Assembly: GCF_949628215.1 (NCBI RefSeq)
Contig: NC_134279.1
Coordinates: 15,545,541-15,609,540, forward strand
From: Phalacrocorax aristotelis
Taxonomy: Eukaryota > Chordata > Aves > Suliformes > Phalacrocoracidae
DNA: 64,000 nucleotides
Reading direction: 5' to 3'
Shown here: piece by piece, positions 1-12,447 of the stretch
Layout: each line of letters opens with the position of its first letter
Numbering within the stretch: position 1 is the first letter of the stretch
Translations under genes and position numbers: made by a program
Notes under the pieces: model-generated
What the model was told of the DNA's origin: nothing
Databases searched by the model: none
The model's input: only the letters and a program-made list of their open reading frames with translations

Positions 1-65
1 AGCTCCAACTCAGACTGAGAATCGTTCATGTAATATAACAGAACACCAAACATATACAGCCATAT

Positions 66-71
66 TTTATT
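66..71 (-). promoter_or_regulatory. COQ2: candidate COQ2 polyadenylation signal
   Basis: AATAAA on the minus strand, about 345 bases past the COQ2 stop codon. It is the only canonical hexamer I see between the stop and the window edge. Bases 1-415 would then be mostly COQ2 3' UTR. I see no other feature there; the small open frames are AT-rich and unremarkable. Inference from the hexamer and its position only. Confidence 0.5.
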
Positions 72-415
72 TACATCTGAAATCACTGTGCATTTCATAA
101 CATGTCATCACTAAGAGACACCCGTTTTGTATAAAATCTTGCGCTCAGAGTCTTGAGGGCTTGACAGATGTTTACACAGGACCAGCAGAGCAGCTTCACC
201 TGTTGAAGCGTCTGTGGACGTTGAATTCATTTAAGGATCATCAAAACTTACATTGCAGGATAACCTCATTTGCATGTTTTTAGGAACAAGAATGTTTTCA
301 CCAGCTTTTATAAATAAACAATATAAAGCAGCTATAGTTATGTTAAAAGTGTTTTCCTTCTTACAGTACTTACATTTTAGCTGGACTAAAATATCAGTAT
401 TTGTAGTAATTTCAA

Positions 416-3400
416 CTACCTGTTTTCTACACGGTATTCTACATTTTTTGAGTCTTTTTGTTTCCACAAATTTCCAAGTACAATCCCTATGAAGAGCAGA
501 ACTCCTACAGTACGATTTGAAGCAAATTTCTTCCAACAGTCTTCAGGTTTATCTATGTCCAAAGTGTAAATCTGCAAAAGCACAGTATAACATTCTAGCA
601 TTATTATTCTACAGACTCATAAATATTTGACACATCACAAAAAGACGCAAAAAGGTCTGTAACTTCAAAAACTGAATCTCAAATGCTAAAGTCTACCCTC
701 ACCTCCACAAGAAACAGGATACTCTGTGCTTACAAAGGATTTTTTGCATAACTGGCATCTAAGTTTACTTGACAGATTTAGTCAACATACAGCAGAGAAG
801 TCAAGGATCACATATGAACACGATTCCTGGACACTCTCAATGAAGGACTGTATAAACAGCCTTGATACTGGTGTGTCTGGTTTAATAGTTAAAAATATAA
901 AAATATCTGGGCATGTAAATAAGTCTTTTTGAGATTTTCCTCAGTAGACAGCCACCTACTTCTTCAATGGGAACTTTAAATAACAATAAAACCCCCAAAA
1001 CCTGCCTGCACCTTTAAATCTCTGCTGCAAGGTGTTGCTCCATGTTTCAGTAGAGACAAGGCACTAGAAAGCCAGCAGTGACCCAGGCTAACCGGAATGC
1101 ACAGGAACATGTCTGGCCCTGCCTAGTCACACAGGGCTGGTTTAGTCCAGTCGCTCTTAGCCATGTCTGTTCAGCTCTCTTGCAGAAATGAACCAGGACA
1201 CCTGCAACAACAGCTAGAAGCAAGGCTTGCCCAGCTTCGCAGCTGTCTGCTGTGAGCCACAACTAAAGGTAAAAAACCACAGAGTTGCAGCAGGAGCGAA
1301 GTTACTGGAAAATATTCCCAGAAACAAAACTGGGTGCAGAAGTCTTGAGAAAGATGACAAGAGGAAATATTAAGTAAAAAAAGAGAAAGGATTAATGGAT
1401 AAGTACCCCACAAACACTCAAATTTTGCAATTCAGCCTCTGAAGAAGTCAAAACAGAATGTATCCGACTAAAAGAAGTGAAACTTTCCCTGGGAAACCTG
1501 CTCCTCTGCCATTTGCAGTTGTACAGTTGACAGGGCTGGGTCCTGATGAAATAATCTGAAACATTGTCCACAAGCTTCTAAGATATGATGTTATCCACAC
1601 AAGAAGATAAGCATGAGAGCGTTTAGGCAGAACTACTGTTAAAACAATCACTCAAAAAGAAGTTACTCTGTGGTACACAGAACAATGCTGCTCTTGTGAC
1701 TTTGGCAATCTACACAATTGTTGTGCACTCTTCACCACTTACATTCAATAGGTCTGCATTCTCACTTAGAAAAATCCTCCCTGCAGGAAAGTAATTTCCA
1801 TTTGGCCAAAACTACAACACAAGGCCTCTTTGACTATTCAAACTGTAAATTATTATGCAGCAGAATGTAGTATTCTTTCCCTCATAGATTTCCAAGTACC
1901 AGACTGGCTGACAAGTACCAGACTACATCATCACAAGAATTCTCTTACTCAGAGGTAATGTTTAATATCCATCACCTGCATGAGCTCCCCCCATTAAAGT
2001 GTAATGTAAGTCTAATGTGCTTTAAAAAGTTTAATGTTAACCACAGACTTACCTTCTCAGACTGTCGATGGTTTTACTACTTGCAATGCACAAACCTCTT
2101 TGCTATCACTCACCTATCAAGACCAACTATTTATTTTCAAATAGACTGACTTGTCACTACAAGACTGGGCAACACAGCTGTTAGGATTCAGAAAGAACAA
2201 GGTAACAAGACCCTATCTGCTTCCTTTACTGACAAAACTAATTTATTTCTTTCTGTTATTCATTAAAATTTCTAAACTAATACAACTACCAAGGCTGAAC
2301 TGGATTGGTCTCTCCTATAAAAAGAACTGTGAATTAGAACTGCCAATTACCATAAAATTATGGTGGTAGTGAACAAGCCACAGAAAATTTTGTTAGTCAG
2401 ATCCCAGACTGAAGCTCCAGACCAGACACAGTACAGAAGAATTATTTTGTTGAAAATTATCCATCTGAGAGACAGAACATGCAACTTTCATTTTCATACA
2501 GCTACTGTACAGCATGTTATTTAAAAAGTTAGCCTGCATGTGTACTTGATACTGTAGACCATATAATCTTTTAAAATAACTGAACAATCATAATGTACGT
2601 CAATTGCAGTCTCAGATCATCTGCACCAGACATAGCAAGAGCTGTATCAGAACAGTAAAAACTGCACAATCTCGCAGGATATTGAAGTGGATGTAGCTGC
2701 AGCTGCTACTGGAAGTGAGAAGAAAACCATTCCCTTGAGATCACAGCTTAACACAAGGCAGTTTTTTGGTTAGGAACAGATTGAAAAACAGTGCTCTACA
2801 GTCTGTGGACCACTGGAGGTCTCTTCGGTCAAAAGGTCTGCAAAAGGTACTTAAGAGAAGCAAGCTTATTGTCAGAACATCTTTACAGGAACTGGGTTTT
2901 TTAGGTGGTTGGTGAATTGATGGGGGTTGTAAAGCACTCTGATTTCTTATCAAGAACTTCCACATGGAAAAAGTGTAAATAAATCCATCAAACCTGGTGC
3001 GCTAGGTGAGCCCCTATGGCAGCCACAGCTGAGTAATACGGGAACGTCTGGTTACAGTTCATTCCCACCATGCACAAACTCAGGAGCATTGCAAGGCTGA
3101 AGCCACTGAGCCACTGCTTTGTATCCTCCTTGAGCTGTAATGCTGTTGACTTCACACCAATAATGATGTCGTCCCTCTTATCCTAGAATGAAAGGATGAA
3201 TTAGCAAAATATCCACAATCCAACTGCCACTTCATTAGAAAAATAAAAAGGGGGACCTTGCTTAAGTTTCCAGCACTCCTTATTAGGAACCCAATTTAAG
3301 TGCATTTGTAGGTCCCTACATTAAAATTTAAATGAGCAGATTGGTCCTTAGAACTCCTTTAGCAGCCAAGAGCTAAAACCAGCATTAAATTTATTTACAC

Positions 3401-6400
3401 AATGCAAATGCTTAAGCAGACAGTGTGTGTTATGCTTCCAGCTTTCTACCCGATATGTAAAACATTTGCAAACAGAAATAAAAAGTCCAAGGACTGGGGT
3501 TTCTTTGGTGCTGTTTTAGCTCAGCTGAGGGTGAAGAACTGCAACAGGTTAGTACTGCTGTTTGACAACAAAGTTGTAAATTAAACACACAAACATACAC
3601 AGGTATCTAAAATTTCCCACTGTTACTATACCTGATGTGCATAAATGGTATCATATACCAGTGTCCACATTACTCCAGCTAAGTACAAGGGCAAACACAC
3701 AGACCACTCACATGACCCTTTGATGGCAGACCAGCCAAGAAGGGCTCCCCAATTAAATGTAAGTCCTAAAAACATAGAGGAAAAAAAATACCAAACAAAC
3801 AAAAGAAAAAAAGTTACAACATTGCCAGGAGCAATCTAAATGTCATGTATAGAATTAAATATTATTTGCTTGAATGTATATCATATCAGCAGCTTTTAGT
3901 ACAATGCTGGCATCTCTATTTTTCTACCACTTATTTTCAGTCAGGTAATAAATACAAGTAATTTGACATTAAATACCCTGGACATACAAACAGAAACACA
4001 TATAGCCGTGCATTTTTCCCTAATTTAAGTCTGACTTCATTAGCATAGGGAAACATTCGCACAGAACTATGCCAGTGTACTCAAACAATGGGTCTAAAGT
4101 TAAAACACTTAGATGTCAGTATAACAAAAGATGTCGGTATAACTGACTGCAGAAGAGTGCACAGCAGCCAACTATGGTGTTTCAAGGCTGAAAATGACAA
4201 TTTTGGTTGAAAAAGCTGAGGGCAGCTGGAATGTGAAGGCCAAGGTACACAGATATGTTTTAGTCACTCAACCTGAAATACAAGTACCATCACTTTCTGC
4301 ACAGGTGTTATTTTAGAGGCTGAAGACTGAAATGCAGGACAAACGCATGTTTAAGAAAGGTTTTGAGACAACCCTGAAACTAAAGCTGATTCTCAAATAA
4401 CAAATATTTATTTTCTCCCTCCCCTTTTCCTTCCTCTCACTGTCAAAACAAGTAGCTGATTTTTAATACAAAAATGCCCAAACCCAAACACCAACTCTTA
4501 CATGTGTTAAATTGTTTAAGAAGCTTCTGGCACAACAGAACTTTGTCTATAAGGTATTTTTATTTTAATATAAAGTTATAAAAAAATCAGATTGCTGAAG
4601 TTCAATTACTAATTCGTAAAACACCCCAAAAACTACATCTGAAGAAAAAAAATAGTAAAAATATTTCCAGCTCACCCAAAACTAACTGTGGCCAGTATGT
4701 TATTCTCTTCATCAGAGGGTAGGTGATCACAAGAGACAAAGAGGCTGCTCCCAGAACGATACTGTAAAAAGTAGAAAGAGGTTTATTGTCTGCCAGTCTA
4801 AAGATCACAAGATATAGTGCAGCATTACAGGAGCTGTACATAGTACTGAAGTGATTTTTTACTTTCAAATACAATTCCATGACTAATAACTGCCTCCCTC
4901 TGCCCCTACCACCTTTTCTGTGGAAAACCTCTGTGCTTAACTCTGGACCCAGAATCAAATTTTAAAAAAACAAAAGATAACTTGTATGTTACCTATAGTA
5001 ATTCAGACACAGAAGCACACAAAGTGCCAAGCTAAGCTGTCCCCCAAGAAAAACAAAGGACTGAAAAGTGGAGATGTCTCCAGCTGCCAGGGGCCTACTT
5101 GCTGTCCTCGAAACCTAAAAATGGAAAGAATAATGTTAATACATTGGAATATGTTATGTTGGATTTGGTATGTTAAAACTAGAAGTCACACCATTGGCAT
5201 ATAAGCAGAAAAATAAACAGAAACAGGTCTCAGAATGTGTGAGATGGGGTTCCTTCAACGATGCAAGCCTAGTATATCATCACAGACATGAGTTGTGTTT
5301 CTGAGCAGCAGTGCTTATAATGGAAGCATGCAGGCTTTAAAAACTAGAGCGGAAATAAAGTGTCACTTGTGTGCAGTGAGGCTGATCAGAAACACTGAAG
5401 ACATGTTGTATATGAACTTTATTACCTTAGGGGGAAAAAAATCAGACTTAAAAAATTGTGGGCTAACTATCCCAATTTTGAGCAGTGCTTCTGTGCTTAA
5501 ACGCTTTAAAGCAATTACCATGTAAAATATAAAGATTCAGGGCTTGTCTAGCACACATAACTATAGTCAGTAACAGTGAAAGGGCAACTAATTTAATCCT
5601 AGTCAGGATAAAACGGAGTTTAGAAACTCTGTCTGGAACAAGAAATCATACAAGGCAAATTGAAAGAAGAAACAAATATCAGAAAAATGTTAGAGTGACA
5701 TGTATGGTGAGTTACTTGCCAAAGGTGACCACTGCCAAAAAAAACCCAAAACCCAACTTTTTACAGAATACTACATACGTATGAAGTGTTCTGTATATGC
5801 TTTAATAATGTGAATTTAAATAAACTCTTTTAGTTTGTTCGCCCCCCGCCTCTGCCAATCAAGTTACGTGAAATCTCAAATACTGCTTTTGCAGTTTAAA
5901 TGTGTACTTAATATATTTGTGACCAATTCCACTGCACATCATAATCAAACATAGGATCTTTCATTTAAAGAAAATAAAAGATTTACCAAATAATCAGTAA
6001 TAAAATCTAAACCCCCAAACGACTATCACCAACACAAGTCAACATCCGGCTATTGACCCTGCCTCTGTTTTAAGGTATGTAATCAAGAGCTGCAATGGGA
6101 ATTTTCAGAGCTTTAAATCTAACCACATCACATTAATGCATAAATTAATTCAGTATATTGAAAATTCCATCTTATTACTCACACCCCCCACCCTGTCAAA
6201 TATCTTTCACATATGTAGTTGTTAATAACCTCCAAACCCTAAACCATCCAAAGTGGCCACAAAACGCGTATTGATTCATTGCCTACCCAGGAGCACAAAT
6301 ACAACAGTGCTGTAAGAACTTCACATATCAGATTAGCTCATTATCCTGTCTCTTGCCCGCACCTAAAACCCCAAACCAGAGGAACAACATAGGAACAGAA

Positions 6401-8291
6401 AACAGGACAAGCAAACAGTGATGCGTCACCAGGATACTCCCCTTCAAGTCTGCACCTGTGCACTTTTCAACATCTGACACTGGGCACTGCCTTTTGCTTA
6501 TTTCCCTTTTCTGAAGAAAAGGGAGATTAAAAATACAACACAATAGAAAAGGATTAGCTCAGTGTTAAGCGTGATACTCTTAACAGCCATTCTCATGAGG
6601 AAGTTAACAATACTCAAGGAAACACTGCTCCTGAAAAATAAGAATTAAAAAAAAATAGTAGTTCATAGGTAGACTGTTGTCGTGGTTTAACTCCAGTTGG
6701 CAACCAAGCACCACATAGCTGCTTGCTCACCCTCCTGCTGCCCTGGTGGGATGGCGGGGAGAACTGGAAGAGCAAAAGAAAGAAAATTCATGGGCTGAGA
6801 TAAGAATAGCTTAATAATTGACATAAGATGAAATATAATAACAAAAAAATGTAATGAAAAGGAAAACCATGAGAGAGAGAGAGGAATAAAACACAGGGAA
6901 AACAAGTGATGCAACCGCTCACCACCTGCTGACTAATGCCCAGACAGACCCTGAGGAGCGATCACTGCCCCCCGGCCAACTCCCCCCCACTTTACATACT
7001 GAGCATGACGTCATATGGTATGGAATAGCCCTTTGGTCAGTTCGGGACAGCTGTCCAGGCTGTGCCCCCTCCCAGCTTCTTGTGTACCTCCTCACTAGCA
7101 GAGCAAGGGAATCTGAAAAGTCCCTGACTTAGTGTAAGCACTACTTAGCAACAATTAAAACTTCAGTGTGTTATCACATTATTCTCATGATAAGTCCAAA
7201 ACACAGTACTCAAACAGCTGCTAGGAAGAAAAATTAATGCTACCCAGCCAAAACCAGGACAATCATAACCAGCAAGTGTAGCAAATTCTGTCATGCAAAA
7301 ACAAAGTTGAAAAATAAACTTGTTCAAATACCACCTACAGCTGACAATAATATATATTTTATCTTACACAGAGTTAAGTAATCTAGAAGATTTATTGTAG
7401 TCCTAGACAGAGAAATGTTATAAAAATAAAACGATTTCTACTATTCTAGGAAGAAGCGTAGACAAACTAACTGCACGCATCTCAGATAGAAGCATGGAAG
7501 AATTTCTGAACCTGGAGCCCTATGCCTGCACTCAGCAAGGAATCACCGGTGGCGCTCGAGATGAGCCGACACGTACTTGGTTAATTAACCAGCAATTCAC
7601 TTCCCTAGGTCTTTGCAAGCCCACGGGGCGGGGGGTTTCCCCACCTTTTTGTCATAGTCGCGATCCCACATGTCATTGATGGTGCAGCCGGCTCCACGCA
7701 TGAGCACCGCTCCGATGCCGAACAGGGACAGCATGTGCCAGTCCGGAAGGCAGCCCGGCTCGGCCGCCAAGCCGACGCTCCAGGTGCACGGCAGGTACAG
7801 CAGCCACGTCCCTGAGGGAAGACAAAACCCGCGGGTGGGGTGAGGGGGGAAACGAGGAGCCGGCGCCCGCGGGGCAGGCCGGCAGCTCGCTGCGGAGCAA
7901 CGGCGCGGCCGAGCAGACGCGCGCTTCTTTGGCAACGCTCTGCCGGTGGCCGTAGCCCCCCGGGGCCGGCATCAGAGGCTACCGCGTCACTAGGGGCTGC
8001 CGCGCTACCATGGTTACGGCGTCACCAGGGCTGCCGCCCCGCCCCGCCCGGCCCCGCCCCGCCCCGCTCACCGGTGGGCTGGTGCAGCCGCATGAGGCGT
8101 AGGTAGGGCCGCAGCGGGCCCGGCGCGGCGCGCACCAGCTCGGCCGCCGAGAAGCTGAGCGGCCGCGGGGGTCCCGGCGGCGCAGCAGAGGGGCGGCGCA
8201 GCGGCGGGGCGGCGGCGGCGACGGCGAGGGGCAGGCGGGCAGCGCGGAGGCCGGGCGCACCCTTGCAGAGCCTCGCCAGGAAGGCCGCCAT
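416..8291 (-). CDS. COQ2: 4-hydroxybenzoate polyprenyltransferase, mitochondrial (COQ2)
   Basis: Joins the polyprenyl tail to 4-hydroxybenzoate, an early committed step of ubiquinone synthesis, in the inner mitochondrial membrane. Seven coding exons on the minus strand: 8291-8072, 7811-7645, 5114-4993, 4761-4676, 3765-3632, 3182-2994 and 571-416. They join to 1074 nt, or 357 aa, with GT-AG introns and matching phases. The first Asp-rich UbiA motif is NDMWDRDYD at residues 119-127. The second is [13 protein letters not shown] at 236-248. Between them lie hydrophobic helices, including [15 protein letters not shown]. The Arg/Ala-rich first 50 residues look like a mitochondrial targeting peptide. 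The chosen ATG (8291-8289) opens the exon-1 frame inside a CpG island and overlaps a YY1-like motif. The closest match from memory is vertebrate COQ2, which is nearly colinear over the catalytic core. It is transcribed in the same direction as HPSE, about 4.1 kb from the HPSE stop. Nothing looks broken. An LTR fossil lies in intron 2. Confidence 0.96.
6678..7261 (-). mobile_element. solo LTR of an endogenous retrovirus, neoavian family
   Basis: A 584-bp block bounded by TG...CA. Read on the minus strand it starts TGTCCTGGTTTTGGCTGG and ends CCACGACA. This matches, from memory, an LTR family that is very common in neoavian genomes. It contains a perfect CRE palindrome TGACGTCA (7006-7013) and, just downstream in the LTR sense, a TATA-like stretch. 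No internal retroviral region is next to it, so it is a solo LTR left by recombination. I see no clear target-site duplication, which suggests an old insertion. It lies in COQ2 intron 2 in the same orientation as COQ2. The family name (ERVL or ERVK class) would need a repeat-library search. Confidence 0.8.
8037..8065 (-). repeat. G-run array just inside COQ2 intron 1
   Basis: In the transcript sense, six runs of three or four G separated by one or two C begin at intron position +7, directly after the GTGAG donor (8071-8067). This meets the usual pattern for a G-quadruplex in DNA or nascent RNA. G runs near 5' splice sites are also known intronic splicing enhancers. Structure and effect are inferred. 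Confidence 0.6.
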
Positions 8292-8293
8292 TT
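8284..8293 (-). promoter_or_regulatory. COQ2: YY1-like site overlapping the COQ2 start codon
   Basis: The minus strand reads AAATGGCGGC, one base from the YY1 consensus AAGATGGCGGC, and contains the COQ2 ATG. YY1 motifs placed just downstream of the transcription start commonly include the initiator ATG in housekeeping genes. Sequence match only. Confidence 0.45.
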
Positions 8294-8309
8294 CGGCGCC
8301 GCGGTGCGC

Positions 8310-8321
8310 CGCGCATGCGTA
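8310..8321. promoter_or_regulatory. COQ2: NRF1-like palindrome upstream of COQ2
   Basis: CGCGCATGCGTA matches the NRF1 consensus YGCGCAYGCGCR at 11 of 12 positions. It lies 19-30 bases upstream of the COQ2 ATG. NRF1 drives many nuclear genes for mitochondrial proteins, so the site fits the gene. Occupancy is inferred. Confidence 0.55.
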
Positions 8322-8600
8322 GTGTCGCCATCCTCCCCGCCGGCGGGAGCGGGAGGGGGCTGAAGCGCGCCCGGGCTGGTCCGTCCCTACCGGGAATCGA
8401 AACTGCGGCTGGGTCGGGCCGGGCGCTGGAGCAGCCGTTTCCTCGTAGGCCGCGGGGCCCGGCAGGAATCAGCGTGCTGCGGCCCTGGCATAGGTACGGA
8501 GGGCGGCGGCCAAGTCTCCTGGTACGGGATGTGAGGAAGGCTGGAGCCTGGCCTGCCGTCAGCTCCGGTCAGTAAATACTGACAGAGCGCCCGAGGGGGC

Positions 8601-11600
8601 TGGTGGCAAAACAACACGATGCACAGATTTAATAACCCTGTAATCTTTAGTTACTGTACCTCAGCACCTCACGAAAAGCATGTGTGCTGTTTTTACTACT
8701 AAACTTCTTAAAATTCTTCCATGCTACTTGTTGAAATACCATAGATGACTGTATAGCATCAAATGTATCATCAACAAGACATACATGTTTATGCGTCAGC
8801 ATATTCTCAGCTCCCAAACCTTTCCAGATTGTAGTTAAAAAAATTTCTGACTTCATATATGGCTTTTGGATCTTGGTCCTTCATCACTCAGTTCTCCCAC
8901 TGTCTTATGTCAGTTATTGCATAAACCAGGGAGGGAAGGGTGCTTTGGACAGAGCCATGTCTTTGTCTTGCATGGCATAGTTTCAGAGATTAAATGTCCA
9001 CAGGTTTGCTGCTCAAAGATTTCTTGGAGATTTTGGTGTCCCTGAAGTGTGTAACTCCTCTCTCATTCCACACTTCCTTCAGCTCGAATGACTGACACTG
9101 ACAAAAACCAAGGGAAACCATTTTGAACTTCTAATTTCTCAAAATGGTGACTACCAAGAAGTAAAAAACCAATGTGATGGAGAAATCACTTTCACACTTT
9201 TCCATTTGCTGTTTTAATGAGCGGAACTCCACAGCAGTCAAATGATTTGTATAGGGCCATAAAAGAATCAGTTGCTTAACTCTGATGAAGTGTGATTACT
9301 GGTTTCTCTTGTGACCTTTGCTGTGTTTCACAGTGACAGACCAAGTGCCTGAGGCATGTTTGAGCCGTGCATCCTGGAGGGCAGCAGGCGAGTCCCAGCA
9401 ACACATGCCCACAGCCCTTCTGCCTGCTGTATCTATAGGAACACCAATTTTCATTGGGCGGGTGCTCCCATGCAGACACTGTGTGCATTATTTTTTTTCT
9501 ATGTGTGATGTGGTGAGCCAGCCCTGGACTATCTGCAGACAATTTAAGGAGTTCATGAAAGTCAAGCATAAAAGCAAAGTTATTTCCACTGGATTTATAT
9601 TCATTGTAAGGTGGCCTGGCCCCTCATTGAAAAAGAAATTTAGGGATAGTACATTTCAGACTTCAAAAAATCACCAAAAGCTATTAAGGCCCCAGTGTCT
9701 TTGACTCAGATCTGAGTTCCCAGCCAGATTGCCCCTGATTCTAAGGAGATTATCAGTTTCCTTATTTTCACATACATTAGAAGATCCTCTCTACAAAGGT
9801 CTCATGAAGCAACTTACTCCACCTTCCAGGAACTGATTTACAGTAAATCCAAGGTGAGTAGTCCAAGCTCTAAAGTCAAAAGTAATCTGGAATGTGCGTG
9901 AGATGTAATTGTTGTTGCAGGTCTCAGATAAATGTGTGTATAGATATACACTTTGACATTCAGGGTTGAGACCCCAAGGTTTTCAACCTTCACAGAGGAA
10001 ACAATATTCTTGAGATAAAGTGCCTGTGGGGCAGGTGGTGCTGCTGCAGACAGGTCCTGCAAGGGTGATGTTCGCCTCTTGTTCAACCGTATCTGTCTTG
10101 GTGTGCCAGGATCCAGCATCTTGTTTCCTTCACTCCTCTCCATCCTCCTTTGTTTGTATAGAACTAATAGTAGCTATCAGCTTAATATACAGCACTTTGT
10201 AAAGAGAAGTCATCTGGGTGTGTGTAGAGCTTTTTACGTTGAAAGCAGTTACGTGAGCTATAAATCATGCTTCTCGCCACCCCACCATGCGAAGAACCGG
10301 GCTGTGTGCTCAGAGAGATGTGCCTGGGAGGTGAAACCAGAGCAGCCATCATTTGCACACCTGGACAGCCCTGTACCCCTCCTAGTAGTTCCTGCATGTC
10401 AATCATGAGCCTGTGTGTGCCTGAGTCAGACAGTGGGGTGGAAGACTTCTAAACTGGTAGTCAACTACCACTGAAACACACCAACCTGTGTGTGATTTCT
10501 TTCATTTTTATTTACTTGGGAATCATACAAAGTGCAGATGATGTATGACCAAAAGTAATGTAGGGAGTTTCACGGTATCAGTATGCCAAAGAGGAGTCTT
10601 AAAAAAAGGAAGATTGCCAAAAGCTGGTATAAACCACTGTAATTAAAAATCTTCAAATATAGAAGTCACAAGCATTAGAATAAGCAAAACTGTTAGAAAA
10701 GTTCTAAAAAGAAGCTACCAGGCAAACAGTAACTTTGATGTCTTAGTTGTAACATATAATAATAATAATAATGATGATAAATTAACTTTATGTGGACTTT
10801 ATTTAACACTTTCCACTCAATTTTACACTCTCTTTACTTCCTTTAATGAACTTGGACAATGTAAACAAACCTAGCCTTCTTTATTCTCATTTCTGATCTA
10901 TATTACCCCCGATACATAACCCTTCATAGAATGCATCTGCACTGTGGATGTCTTCGACACACTGAACTTAAATACAACCTTCTTATTGTGCAATTTTTCA
11001 TCACAGCTTCAAAAGTACATCTGTTTTTAATGTCTTCTTATTTAAAAAGCATCACCTTCCCTCCACTCCCTACCCTGCATTGAAACCCCATGTAGCTGGT
11101 AGCACCCTTCTAAAGCTTAAAAAGGGAAATACAGTGATGTGTTGTTTTCCCCTGCTGTGCTCAAAACATTGTAAGGCATTGACAGTGGCATGGGTTATAT
11201 ATCTTCAAAAAAAGTAGATGCAAATAAATCTGTGTGGGACACCGCAGGTATTCTCCAAGGCGTTTTGCTACCCTGCAGACCGGCAGCCTGCATGCCAGAG
11301 GCTCACTTAACTGCTCACAGGAAAGGCATGGCCAGGGTGAAGAGATTTCTGGCCAAAATGGCTGTTTTCCCAGCAGGACAGATGTCAGCCTGGCCATGTA
11401 GGTTTGTCCCCAGGGTGCTCTAAGGCCACTGACGTCCCCTTGATGGTCAAGAGGTGGGTAGTTTGCTCAGTCTCTTTACTTGCCCATTTCCTCAAGAACA
11501 GAAGAGACCTGAGCGAGTTAGGGAGCATAAAGCAGAGCTTCACCTGCAAACAGGTTCAGGGAAGTCCTTTCCAGCTGACCTGCCTGCAGTGTGGTGAAGG

Positions 11601-12447
11601 TTAAGGAGTCCTGAGCCGCTGCCATGCAGCCCACTGACCATGGAGGGTTTGCAGGTGGGCTCGGTTCCTCTCTGTCCCAGAGATGGAGTGTGTGAGGGCA
11701 GAGGTAGACCACCCTGCAGGAACAGCCTGCATTTCAGAGAGTCAAAACCTCACCTTTGGAAAGCACGTGGCCACAGCTCCATCTTGTGACTGAACTCTTC
11801 TAGCTTGGGAAAAATATGCAGTGCTGCCCCAAATCACATGAAGGACCTGGTTTCTCAGCAAGGCGTTTTGCCCTGCAGGCACACTGACCTCGGTTTGCTT
11901 TGTGTGTCCCAGCTTTCTACCCTGAGATGCCCTCAGCAACACAACCCTTCCTCAGGCTTCCCTACATGGTGCAGGCAAAATCACAGCTGTACAGCTAAAA
12001 TAAAACACCTGCTCATCCTTTCTGAAGGCAAGCTTTTGAAGGAACTGCTTTAGGACCTGTGCTTGCAGAAATGAAAGGGAGAGGGGCAGTTGCAGTTCCC
12101 AGCTGCCAGAGCCCCAAGCACAGTGCGAGAAGCTGATTCAGCTCTGTGTGGCATGGAGAAGGGCCCTGTGCTTGAGTGCAGCAAACCGGGCTGGATAGAG
12201 AGCAAAACCAGCCCCTGCCTGGGCTTGGTGTACCCGGATAATTATCCCGGGAGCTTAATGAGCACCTTTCACGTATAAATTACCCAGCAGGACCTCATGT
12301 TTTCCTCAGCCCACAGATCGTACCAGTGCTGCCACATTTGCATGCCTCGTCAGAATTAAATCTCACGGTAGAAACATAAATTTCTAGGATTAAACTTCCC
12401 TACTAGCCAAGTGCTTTACATTTATCCTGTGTGCATGAATTAATCAT
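8601..12447. other. spacer between COQ2 promoter and HPSE stop
   Basis: No gene I can support. The part next to 12447 should include the HPSE 3' UTR. Candidate minus-strand AATAAA hexamers lie at 10880-10885, 10798-10803 and 10507-10512, which would imply a long 3' UTR of 1.5-2 kb. I see no closer canonical hexamer. A short AAT microsatellite lies at 10756-10780. The open frames here (longest 128 codons) lack recognisable domains. Confidence 0.5.
10756..10780. repeat. ATA/ATG trinucleotide microsatellite
   Basis: About eight consecutive trinucleotide units, ATA-type changing to ATG-type, in AT-rich non-coding DNA. Confidence 0.8.

Larger units (their letters stand above)
7840..8600. promoter_or_regulatory. 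COQ2: CpG-island promoter of COQ2
   Basis: A sharply GC- and CpG-rich island surrounds COQ2 exon 1, while the flanking sequence is AT-rich. No TATA box is evident. It carries an NRF1-like site and a YY1-like site, both typical of TATA-less promoters of nuclear genes for mitochondrial proteins. The several open frames across it on both strands are products of the GC content. Confidence 0.75.

Noticed and set aside
9318-9704. 128-codon plus-strand open frame between COQ2 and HPSE
   Set aside because: No domain, no splice context, ordinary composition and an overlapping antisense frame of similar length. It looks like chance.
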